64,000 nt of DNA from Candolleomyces eurysporus (lineage: Eukaryota; Basidiomycota; Agaricomycetes; Agaricales; Psathyrellaceae), in the NCBI GenBank assembly GCA_027579435.1, contig JANBPK010001215.1, positions 1 through 64,000 on the forward strand. The letters are read 5' to 3'. Within the stretch, counting starts at the first letter, position 1, and every line of letters starts with the position of its first letter. Both the position numbers and the translations under genes were made by a program. The notes beneath the pieces were generated by a model. That model saw nothing but the letters and a program-made list of their open reading frames with translations. It was not told the origin of the DNA and did no database searches. This document shows, piece after piece, positions 54,389 to 64,000 of this stretch.

Positions 54389-56491
54389 CTAGAGCATATT
54401 GATAATAGCCGTATACGCAGCCTTGGGGTTATAGCTCCTATCGAAAAGGAGGGGGTTGCTTCCGGACCTCCACGAGTTCTATGAATTGAAGGAAGAGGCC
54501 GTGTCAGTTTTATCCGTGTCAGTTTGGATGGAAGCGAAGCAATAGAGAAAAGATAGCGAGAAGTTTTCGAGATATATAGAAAGACGAAACTCCAAGGAAG
54601 CAGCCAAGTGGTAGAGACAATAAACTGATATAAAAGTGAGACTCGGAACGAGAACCATCAAATTGGCTTCTAATTCGAGAACGAAAGGGAACAGAACCGG
54701 ATCGCAGATGGAAGCAGGTAAACAAGAAAGAAAAAGGCATGGCAAAGCGAAAAGCGAAACTCTATCACTCACGGCATCACTAACACCCCAGACCGTAATC
54801 CCCACACACTTGGGAGTATTCAAACACGCTCTCACTACCGCCGTGTAATCGTTCGCGCTCGCATTGACAATATCCAACTCGGTGATGGCGACTTCTTTGA
54901 CGTCGGCAGCGGCGAGGGCGCTCAAGGCTGCTTGGGCTCCTCCGGCTCCGTTGGCCTGCAACATCCGTCAGATCATCAAATTACGACGAAAGCTCGGTAA
55001 GTGACCCGGGAATGACAGTTGGGAAATCGAGAGGGAAAGCGACACAGAAGGAGGCAGAGAAACCGAAAGGTAAATCGGCAACGCACCTGCAAATGCATCT
55101 GCGTCCCAGCTCCATCAATCGTCCCCGGGTTAGCCTGGTTGACCCTATTCACGAGGTTCACCAACCCTCGAACTTTGGCGTTGGCAGAGTCAAGGTTGTA
55201 GTCGTTGATGTACAATACGGCTGCAGGGTCGGCTTTTCGGGCAGCTTGGAAGGCAATAGTCACGAAGGACTGTCCCGAGTCAACTGTGAATGGCCGAGCG
55301 AATGCGTAGGGAAAAGGAACAGCGCACCTCGCCGAGGACACGAGAGAAGACGCTGCTACGGAGTGATCCATCCTCGTTGAAAATCTCACTAAAGTGAAGC
55401 AGTATCAGTGACCAACGAATAAAGGAAAGTAGGGTTGAGGAAGCGACGTACTTGACAACGTCCCACTACAGTACGTGCAATGCACGTTTGATTAGCAAGG
55501 TCGTATCATTGAGGGCAATATGGTCACGGATGACGACTCACAGCTAAACACGGGTCGAGTCAGCGAGTAGCAGATGTGAGTGAGGGATCGGCGAGAAAAA
55601 GGGGAGCTTGAACGTACCGTAGACTTTCCCAGCATACCGGCCTGCAACGCTTTGAGCGTGATTTTGAATAACGGTCGTCTATAGTTTTGAATCAATACTT
55701 TCATCCCGACTAGGCTTCGCCGGAGGTTGATACAGACCAAAGTATTCCTATCATTGATACTGTTGACCCATCCAGGGAGCTGCGAGTGCCAAACTGGATG
55801 CATCGTCCGTTAGATGATATCGACAAAATGAAGAGCGATGAATGAGATGATGGAGAGAAATTTAGACCTACCAAGAGTGTGACCACGAATCAGCTTTCCG
55901 TTAGAGGTAGCCCAGTTGACCAGTGTGTCGGCATTGCCAAAGTTGAAGTTGCCTCGGCTGGCTGTTCAAGGGACAGGTGTTAAGCTAACGATGGCCTTGG
56001 GCGTAGGGCGAGCAGACGTACGTTCGGTGGCATCCCACTAATGAGAAATGGGAGTGAGTCACTCGTGGCGAGACAAGAAAAAAGCATTGGCGTACTTTCA
56101 TAGAGTTTTCCTACACGAATACAAGGCATCCATTATATATCCACATCATAACAGAGAAAAGATCAACGCACGGGAGTGAGTTGGCCGAAGTCCTTCTTAA
56201 GGACGTTCGTATTGGCTATGTTTCATATGGCATTGAGCACACAGCACGCACGCCAGAGACAATGCAACACGTACAAGCGATATTCAAGGTGTTGGGATCA
56301 GCGCAGGTACCGAAGTAGATCTTCCCCTTGGCCCTGAACTTGACTTGCAAGCCACCAGCACTAGCTGATGGCTCTATGGCACGAGCAACGGGGGTAGCCT
56401 CCCGTGGCTGCGTGGAATCCGGGAGCACAGCAAGCGCCGCGCAGTTCGTGATGAAGAAGACGAGCGAAACGAGTGCGAAGAGCCTGGACAT
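54389..56491 (-). CDS. GH10 endo-1,4-beta-xylanase, secreted
   Basis: Cleaves internal beta-1,4 bonds of xylan outside the cell. Starts at 56491 with a signal peptide ([19 protein letters not shown]) and ends at the TAG at 54389; about 345 aa and no CBM1 module. Conserved blocks in order: [69 protein letters not shown] (acid/base Glu), [31 protein letters not shown] (nucleophile Glu), [11 protein letters not shown] and [12 protein letters not shown]. The gene has about a dozen exons, several tiny: 56110-56096 (15 nt), 56037-56022 (16 nt), 55465-55452 (14 nt) and apparently 55543-55542 (2 nt). With these the frame is continuous and both catalytic Glu are kept, so it looks functional. Confidence 0.9.
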
Positions 56492-56499
56492 TGTCGAAA

Positions 56500-57749
56500 A
56501 TTAGGTGCGTTAGACGACCGAGGGTGTGGAGGAGAGAGAGAAGGTCTTTTTATAGCGATGGAGATGTTGGGAATAACCAGGGATACTCCTAGGAAGCTGC
56601 CCATACTCCGACTTTGAGGAGGAGAGAAGGGCAATTTTCCGATGCAGATGGGTGTGTGAGGAGCGTAGAATGCCCAGATGCTAGGACGACGAGACTCAAT
56701 CTGCACTGAAGTCAGGACATTAGCATGTATATACGAAGGTTGTAGCACGCACCAAGCCTCACCAACCGCCCATTCCCAGAGCACTCTGATCGTACACCCA
56801 AAACAACGCGACGATCCTGCTCAAACACGTCCCATATGACCTTACGCCTGCGGATTAACCTCTCCATGCTCAGAGTCTCGTGAGCTGTCTTCTTTGCATC
56901 GTGAAGAAGACGCGACGTTGGAGAAGAGGGTGAACAGGAGACCAGGGAGCGTCAACATCCACGCCGTGAGAGCGCCCGGGGCGGAGTTGTCTGGCGGGCC
57001 GTTATGCCACATCCCGTTCAGCAACTATGGGTCCAGTTGGCCGCCCAAAGCTTCGAAAAGCCTGTATAGCATTCCGTATCGTCCGTGTGAGATATGAATT
57101 TGGTCAGGAGGACGTGAAATTACCCACATCTTGAGCGACTGGAATAATCCCCCAGCAACTCATGGCCGAGAAGGGTCGATTTTTCCGCTTGATTTAACCA
57201 GGGCATGATGGGAGCAATGGTGCGCTACTATCTGCACGGTGCCCATAGTCTGTGTCGCAGAGACAAGGGGCATGTAAAAGAAGACAGAAGTCGCCATGGA
57301 GGAGGAAAGGAAAGGATTGCATCGACGCTAGATTATATAGCCTTGAAGAGCCAAGGCCCAAGAGTCTTGGTCAAAAGAAATTGTTGAGGATGGGATTACC
57401 TCGGGTCTATCGTTGCGCCCGTAGTCGAAGGACATGAATACATTTACGTTAACAGACCATTTCCTTATACACCGACGTCCGATGTAACGGACGGCTCTCC
57501 TGAGCCATTACCGCCCAGACCGAATTGTGGACACAACATCGGTTGTGTGTACCCGAAAGTCCCGATGTTGGTGTCGGAAGGGCTGTGGTCTATAGTTTGT
57601 GTGTCCGTCAAACCGCCGGTCGGGATGCACGGACATGAAATCGTATTTAGATTGTATGGCATGTCGAGTCGATCCCAACAGCCGGTCTGCTAAACTCGAT
57701 TCGTCTGGAACAAATCCGTCCCTAGCCACCACAAGACCATTTTTTATCT
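56500..57749. other. No supported gene
   Basis: Short ORFs on both strands without recognisable motifs. It includes the presumed upstream regions of the divergent xylanase and small secreted protein genes. No clear regulatory site was seen. Confidence 0.4.
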
Positions 57750-58604
57750 ATGCAACTCCCACTCCCACTCCTCTTTTCTCTCTTCGCCCTCGTGGCTTGC
57801 ACATTTGCCGCTCAGAGCGCCAGACTGGATTTCGGCACTCGGGACATAACTCTATCGCAACGGGAGGGTCCCCTCGATGATCCGCCTGTTGACCTCAGGT
57901 CTCTGGCCGACTTGGCACCGAGCTCCGGCGTTGGATTTGCGAGGAGCACTGAGTTTGAGGAAAGGGTGAGGGAGATTTTTGTCCGAGAACTCCTCTCTCG
58001 ATCCGGGGGCGAGCTCGAAAGTCGTGATTTAGTGGAACTCGACCCACGATGGGCAACTGCTGTTGCCTCAGCCGTGGAACAAGCAGTCAAAGGGATCGTC
58101 CAAATCGTTCAGATGATCAAGGCACAGATCGAGAAGGATAAGAAGGTAAGTACTCGTATGATAGCAACTGTGGCTCGTTCGCTAACCCTTGATCTTGCGC
58201 ATGCATAGCTCCGTGCTCAGTTCACCGTCAGGGTCATCCAGGAAGCATCGAAGCGGTATCCTGGGATGCATTTCGTCGTTTGCGGAGTCAAGCATCATAT
58301 GAAGAACCTTCGAGGGAGATTCGTACACCACGTTGTAAGATTCAAGAAGAGCATTGGACTCGGGAGTTTCAAGTAAGGCTATCAGGCTACTGTTTTGGGG
58401 CGTTGGGATGATGGCTCACTTCCTGCTTCTCATAGGTACGATGTCTATGGGTGCCAGCATTGCGAGTTCAATCGCATGGGTGACGGAAGCCTGATTAACG
58501 TGAGTTGATNCCCCCCCTTCCGCCACAGTACTCTCATAAATCCTTCGCAGTGGGCGTACACCACTCGAGGAGCAAAGAGATCCGGAAATAAGGTGGTATA
58601 CTGA
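57750..58604 (+). CDS. Small secreted protein, unknown function
   Basis: Four exons fit exactly: 57750-58145, 58209-58372, 58436-58499 and 58551-58604 (678 nt, 225 aa). Residues 1-20 form a signal peptide (LPLLFSLFALVACTFA). A variable middle (to about 100) precedes a helical segment, WATAVASAVEQAVKGIVQIV. Then come a RAQFTVRVIQEASKRYPGMH / FVVCGVKH block and YDVYGCQHCEFNRMGDGSL ending INWAY. The VVCxxxH, HxEFxxxGDGxxxNWAY layout resembles a family of small secreted basidiomycete proteins. Role unknown; an effector or cell-wall function would be guesswork. An N lies inside intron 3. Confidence 0.75.
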
Positions 58605-58609
58605 TTGGC

Positions 58610-59303
58610 CTAGGTAGAGTCGCTTCACAGACAATGAATCGTAGTAGAATTGTCAGTTTTTAACGCCGTTCATTGATGGAGCTGACAGCTATCTCGGCAA
58701 GATCTCGTCCTAGTGGCGCTCGTCTAAGTTTGTGGACTCTTTTATCACCCTCGAGACGTATGCTTAGCGATGGGGGTACGTGTTCGAGCCTTATCTAAAC
58801 TGATCAAAGCGCTGTTGTCGACGTTGTGCCAGACCAAGTCGCAGTGCCCGTGGTGCTCAAATTGGTTTTCCTCGCTCCCTTCCGCGTCGTGTATGGTGCA
58901 TGCAAGGTCAGGGAAGCCGAATCCGCTGGTGTGAACGATTGATCCGAAGATGACTGGACAATTGATGCTGTTCATCCGTTCATTTGAGAAGTACTGTCGT
59001 GGTGAACCAGTTAGTAGTTGATCTACCAGTAGCCAACGACCGATTTCCCCGGTAGGCGCCCAAATGTTTCATTTATCCAAAGCTGGTCTGTCTTCTTTAA
59101 CAGGAATCCTTCTGCCTGACACGGTTCCCACCATCCAGCATCGCCTCCTCCGTGTTTTCTTTCCGTCATTCACCCTCTCTCCCCGAAATCGACGATCTGC
59201 ACATGGATCACGCCGACGCTTTCCCGGCTGAAATGAACCGTCAATGTCCTAGGCTCGTGAATCGTGACAAACCCTATGATAAGCGATCGATCTTTCGTTA
59301 GAA
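58610..59303. other. No supported gene
   Basis: Short ORFs only; nothing recognised. Confidence 0.4.
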
Positions 59304-59859
59304 ATGGTGGCGCTTGCTCTTCAGCCTAACAGCCTTCGGATGCTCTCCCACTGTAGTAACTTTTATATCAGTGGAGGGACCTTTAGCAATATTGGCAGGG
59401 ACATGAATATTAACTACAACGCGAATAACCTCGAAAAAGGCATCTTTCGTTATCCTCAGTGCTGTAGAAGTCGACTCCACTGACCTCCCTCGAATACCAT
59501 TCCAACGTATCATTAGCGAGGCCAAGGAACTGCTGACTGAACTTCGGTATCTTCGAGAAAACCTCCCAGCAACTATTGGCCACGACAGTGCGAATGCGTT
59601 GGTTATCACCGATGCGCTAGGAGAGACTCTGACTCTACCTTGGGGTCTCGACGTACAGAGTAGGATTCTCCTTCGCTGTCCCTTGTCACTAACGGATCTG
59701 AGATGAAGATAGGACCTCCACTTTACCTTAGTGAGATATTTCAGGGACAAAATAGGAGAAGACAATGTTCGTTATGGGCTTTATCGTGTCGCGCGAGAGC
59801 ATGGTGGAAACCTGGTAGGCGCAATGAATTGGAATAACTTTATAGAGACGGGTGAATGA
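59304..59859 (+). CDS. GGTF-motif and ubiquitin-like-domain protein, frame uncertain
   Basis: The ATG at 59304 leads to NFYISGGTFSNIGRDMNI, a short motif found near the start of many Agaricomycete proteins of unknown role. The next block, AVEVDSTDLPRIPFQRIISE, ALVITDALGETLTLPWGLD, is one frame away with no obvious intron between. After a GTACAG/GATAG intron (about 59656-59712) comes DLHFTLVRYFRDKIGED and YGLYRVAREHGGNL, ending at the TGA at 59857. The ITDALGE..LP..L....F..LV.YFRD pattern resembles the fungal ubiquitin-like domain often attached to signalling or NLR-like proteins. The internal frame break makes this either a pseudogene or a one-base error. Confidence 0.5.
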
Positions 59860-60239
59860 TTGATCATGGTCATCCTGGTCGGTGAAGGGCAGTTGCTCGA
59901 GGAAGCTGCAAAACTGTGCCCTAAAAGTGGGAAGACTCGGCTGGGAGAATTCAAGGACCAGGGGTGGCGGATCTGTTAGGTGCAATGCCCCTTTTCAGAA
60001 ATAAAACGATCTGACCAGTTGAGCCAAGTCGCCGTTGCAACACCCGGTTTAGAGCGTAGACAAGGACACCGGCATCCATCGATAACTACCGAATCCCCTC
60101 AAGTTGCAGTCGTGAAGAAACAGCATTTCGCCATGTTCAAGGGCGGGTCACGGGGAGGACTGAGTTGAGCGGTGCTTCTTATCTTCGGTCGCTCTGGACG
60201 TCGTCTAAGACTCTCATTTGACTATTTCCAAGCCCATAC

Positions 60240-60430
60240 CACGGATGCTAGAGCCCTCCGTTGTGGATTATACGGGTTCCAAGTCAATTTTCAAGCCTTA
60301 TTCATGGATCCAAGAGCCTTCTGTTGTGGATTATAGTCCTTCCAAGTCGATCTAGATCTTCAAGTCAAAGTCACGGATGACAAAGCCCTTCTGTTGCGGA
60401 TTATACAGGTTCCGAATCGATTTTCGAGTA
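60240..60430 (+). repeat. Three tandem copies of a 63-69-bp unit
   Basis: CACGGATG..GAGCCCTCCGTTGTGGATTATA...TTCCAAGTC at 60240 recurs from 60303 (CATGGATC...) and 60372 (CACGGATG...). The core CTGTTGTGGATTATA and a TTCCAAGTCGATTTTC-like end are shared. It lies between genes, in DNA with no ORF. Confidence 0.8.
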
Positions 60431-60742
60431 GTGACTCGCGTATTAGGCTTACTTTTCAATACAATTATTCGCCCCCTTCGTCCTGGTTTGGACATCTTCG
60501 TCCAAACTAATGGATTCCGCGAGTTTCGTCCCCACGTCCGTCCTCCTATTTTTTAGATCCCCTTTCTTGTACTTGCTCAGGAGGACGTAGAAGTAGCGGG
60601 TCCGGGCCCGGACTGAATTGGGCGGCACCCGCTAAAGTCTAAGGAAGCGTGCGACTCCGTTCCATTCTGTGAGTTCGGAAGAGACGTGGTTGGAGTGAGC
60701 GAGCACGTGAATAACGCGAGTCAACCATGAATATGTACATAT

Positions 60743-63499
60743 CTATTCAACCTCCTCATCGATCTTCACCGCATGCGCTTGTCTCCTGTGTGCTATGTTG
60801 CGTGAGCGAGCTGATGTATGGACCCCGGTACCACTTTTGCAGACACATACCGCGCTCATGAAGGAATCGCGTTCCCAGCCGACGTACTCGGTGTTGGGGA
60901 TCGGGGTCAGAATTGGAAAATTCGCCAGATTAACTGAGGAAGAATAGGGGACATACTCGCAACGAGAAATGGAGGAGAGATCAAGGGGAGAACAAAGAGA
61001 GGCATCAAAGCAAGTGACAAAGGGCAGGCACGAAGGGGGAAGAGAAGAATCGAAGCAAACTACAGATGAATCTGCCCCATACAAGCCACGGAGCCCGACT
61101 GCCATTTTGCGGCCAACGCCCAACCATATTGAAAGATTCATGTAGGCGCCAAGAGTACCATCTGAATGGGGAAGATATGAGACCCAGGGAAGGAGAGCGT
61201 GGGGGCGAGACGTAACCCGTGATCGGGCGGATAGAGTCTATTTGCGTCCCAGCATCTAAGAACATCGGGTCCACCGTTGTCAGTACGACATTCCCTGGTT
61301 CATTCATTTGAGTAATCGAGATGAGTCATAAATCAACTGCAAGGGCGGAGAGTGCGGAGGATCACGATCAAGGTTCGACGGGGTACTCAAGCCAGAAGTG
61401 AATTGAAACATAGATAAGAGGTGATAGATCTGAAAAACGCACTGAAGGAAGCTAGAAAAGCGATCAAATCTTTCCAAAACACTGCTTCGCTTCGTCAGAG
61501 ACCCTAACGAGTTCTCAGGCCTATTTCCAGTCCGACCAAAGGGTCCTAGGTTGTTTCAGTAGAAACATCTCAAGGTGGCGGCCGCGGCCGCGGACACAGT
61601 TTTGATTACGGTCAATGTTGTCGGTAGGATGGAATGCTGAGATAGTACGGGGAGGTAGAGAGCAAATCGGCAGTTGGACGTTTGATGAATGGTGAGAGGG
61701 AAGGTCAAGGAACGAAGAGTGGGTCGGTGGATCCGAAAATTCCAGGAGCGTGAGTGGCATGTAGAGGTATGGGATGAACGCACCTGAGCAGAGGGATGGT
61801 AGTCTAATTTTTCATCGGCGGTAGGGCTGTAACTTGAAAGCAGTAAGCCCCGGTACGGTAATATGATTTGCCACTTGAGGGACTGAAGACATTTAACGCT
61901 AGAGTTGAATCACAGGCGTGAGGACAGTGAGTGGGACGCAAACTGACGAAATAAACGACGAAACAGGTGTCACAAATGTACTCGAAGAGCCATTCATTTG
62001 AATGCTTGGAGTACATAACGGCGGTTCAACGCTGGATATGACTTCAACGAAGCGATTTGAGAGGTGATGCAAATCAACGTATTGGCGTAGTTGACGGAGA
62101 GGTTCCCACCCAAGTCAAATCGGAACACAGAGAAAAATTGGGTCAGCGAAGTAACAAGAGGGAACTCACGGAATATAATCAGCGAAACATCGAGGTGCAG
62201 AATCAAGATGTTAGCTAGCGGGTGTCGTTCGATTGGGTCAGTATGGTGCAACGTATCACGAGCCTTGGGTGAAACAAGTTAGAGAAACCCAGTTTTAGTG
62301 AGAGGGACTGACTGGCATAGATCAAGAGACATCGAAGACCCATGGATCGAAGGGCCCAATCACTAGCTACGAACACGCAACCGTAATGAACACATACGCA
62401 GTAGCGCTAGCGAAACCAGGGTAGCAGCCGACATCAAAATTGCGCGTCTTGGAACGCTTGTTCGAATGCAAAGAACCCGAAGCTCCCTGCATGACCATGC
62501 AGAGAGTTTAGGCCGTCTGTGAATATATCGAGCCGTGGAACAAGGGTTCAAGCGAGTTGTGGGTTTGGTACATGGTTACCCACCGGAAGAAACGGTGTGG
62601 AGAACAGAAGGGTGCTTTTAATTCATAAGCGTAACGTTTGGCGTGTGATTCCGAAGATGGCGAGCGACGGATAACTTCAGAAGGCTGCTGCCCAGTGATC
62701 AGGAATATAGGTTGAGCCCCAATATGCTGGATGACGGCAACAGGGCGATGAACCGACCCTCCAAGTCTAAACGAGTCGACCATCCTTCGCCAAGTTTTCG
62801 TGGATGATTCGAGATTGAACGGGATCTTCGGAAAAACGAAGAAACGGGGCTTGGCCTCGACGTTGGGTGTTGATTCGAGCAGGAGTTGCGCAGCCCTCGC
62901 AGGAATATCGAACGCGGAAAGCCATTTGTGTATTCGATGGAGATACACGTTGCAAACGAGACGGTTAATACAGACCAAACCAGGACTGCTTCCGCCATTC
63001 CCTGCCTGATCTCCCGCCCTTCAACATCGCCGATGACCGCCGGTGGTGCAAGCGCTAGTAGATGAAACCTGAAGCAGTGTTGCGGGAGATGAGAAGTGAA
63101 GAGTTTGTGCAAGAGAAAGTGGAGAAAATGGCAGAGCGACGAGGCGAATCTGAAGGAACAGAAAAGGCGGAGCCTGAAATTCTGCCAAACAGTGGCAAAT
63201 TTCGGGAACATTGGAGGGAGCGGCTCGCAGCAGGCTGTCACCCTCCCTCTCGGAAACCTACCAGAGACGCCGGGAAGACCTCTTTGAAGACTAGTATCAA
63301 ATTGAACCCGGTTCAGCTCTGCACGAGGACTCTTACGCGCACAGCGAGCTAGCCTTTGCGCAAGCGCTGCTTCAACTGTAGGCGTTCCAACTATTGTTGT
63401 GATGTATCCCGTCAGGTACATCCACGCTCCTGGTCCCAGATAAAAGCCAAAGGTGTACACTTGAGTCTTAGGAACCAGCCTTTCCTCTTTCGCTATCAT
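60743..63499 (-). CDS. Possible multi-exon gene, unrecognised
   Basis: Protein-like minus-strand pieces are spread over 2.7 kb. From 63499: TQVYTFGFYLGPGAWMYLTG, YITTIVGTPTVEAALAQRLA and NRVQFDTSLQRGLPGVS before a GTAGGT donor. About 62970-62640: NRLVCNVYLHRIHKWLSAFD, VEAKPRFFVFPKIPFNLESS and HRPVAVIQHIGAQPIFLITG. Then smaller pieces near 62480, 62250 and 61300. I could not chain all exons in frame and I recognise no domain. It could be one gene or two. Confidence 0.3.
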
Positions 63500-64000
63500 T
63501 CCGTTTCTAGCTGCACCTCTACTCCTCGATCAGCTTCATTCTCGTTTCTGGCGAACTCCGAGTCGCGGGGTCTATGACCCACATCCGCAAATCCCTACAT
63601 TGCTATTTCTCAAAGCTCTTTGACCAAACTCGTTGAACGACAAACCTACCCCATGGCGGGACGCACTTAGATGTTAGCCGCTCTCTTTGCTTCCTTCCTG
63701 CTCTCTACAGTAATTCTGCTGTGCCAGTGGATACCGAGCATCCAGCAGACCACAATCATCATGTGGAACGGAGCCTTGACGTCGTCTCGTAAAACCCCGA
63801 ATTCGAGCTCTAGGTACCTTGGCAATTGACTTCGCTGACCTTGGGTTTTTGAGTTGGATAAAAGCTTCGTTACTACCTGTGAGTACCACTGGCGAGAACT
63901 CGAATGACAGGACGATAGACTAGATCGTTTCTCTTGGATTTAATAAGGCCACATTGCTTGGAGCGGGCTATATGCTTGGCGGCGTTGGTGATAGCTATCT
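63500..64000. other. No supported gene
   Basis: Short ORFs only to the window edge. Confidence 0.4.

Noticed and set aside
54636..55380. Plus-strand ORFs opposite the xylanase
   Set aside because: Shadows of GH10 exons with no homology of their own.
61576..61592. GGCGGCCGCGGCCGCGG palindromic GC run
   Set aside because: Striking but short and isolated; no link to a gene feature or repeat that I can support.

Overview
This window looks like nuclear DNA of a filamentous basidiomycete, most likely an Agaricomycete. Genes are cut by many short introns (about 45-60 nt, GTRNGT donors, YAG acceptors). Recognisable families are typical of that group: a long-type unspecific peroxygenase, a GH10 xylanase, a DUF6534-type multi-pass membrane protein, F-box proteins, a BCAS3-like WD40 protein and Helitrons. 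All exon models were spliced by eye; coordinates are exact where both splice sites and frame agreed and approximate otherwise. Single N bases sit beside homopolymer runs throughout, so some one-base frameshifts may be sequence errors.

Layout. 0-4.9 kb: repeat-rich DNA and a broken F-box gene. 4.9-8.3 kb: a Ser/Pro-rich minus-strand gene plus a diverged direct duplication. 8.3-11.6 kb: mostly no gene, with a second diverged duplication. 11.6-14.8 kb: an intact 501-residue gene with a possible double-stranded beta-helix (dioxygenase-like) C-terminus, flanked on both sides by a recurring ATATATCT/ATATATTT motif; this may be a mobile unit. 15.5-26.1 kb: four paralogous three-exon genes for small Cys-motif proteins (genes A-D) surround a 6.8 kb Helitron. 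The Helitron has DUF6570/Rep, PIF1-type helicase and a peptidase-like tail, but it carries a poly-A frameshift and an internal helicase deletion. 26.6-30.1 kb: a long Ser/Pro-rich multi-exon gene. 31.4-36.8 kb: Agaricomycete-type hypothetical genes, including two neighbouring paralogs that look like minimal nucleotidyltransferases and a small dsRBD-like ORF. 37.4-39.8 kb: a decayed BCAS3-like WD40 gene. 40.6-42.0 kb: intact secreted unspecific peroxygenase. 42-49 kb: almost no supportable genes. 49.0-51.0 kb: DUF6534-type membrane protein. 54.4-56.5 kb: secreted GH10 xylanase with several micro-exons, one apparently only 2 nt. 57.7-58.6 kb: small secreted protein. 59.3-59.9 kb: GGTF-motif/ubiquitin-like-domain gene. 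60.2-64 kb: tandem repeat and a poorly resolved multi-exon gene.

The secreted enzymes (peroxygenase, xylanase) fit a plant-debris or plant-associated lifestyle. The strongest candidates for undescribed biology are the Cys-motif gene cluster around the Helitron and the 501-residue gene with its flanking motif arrays.
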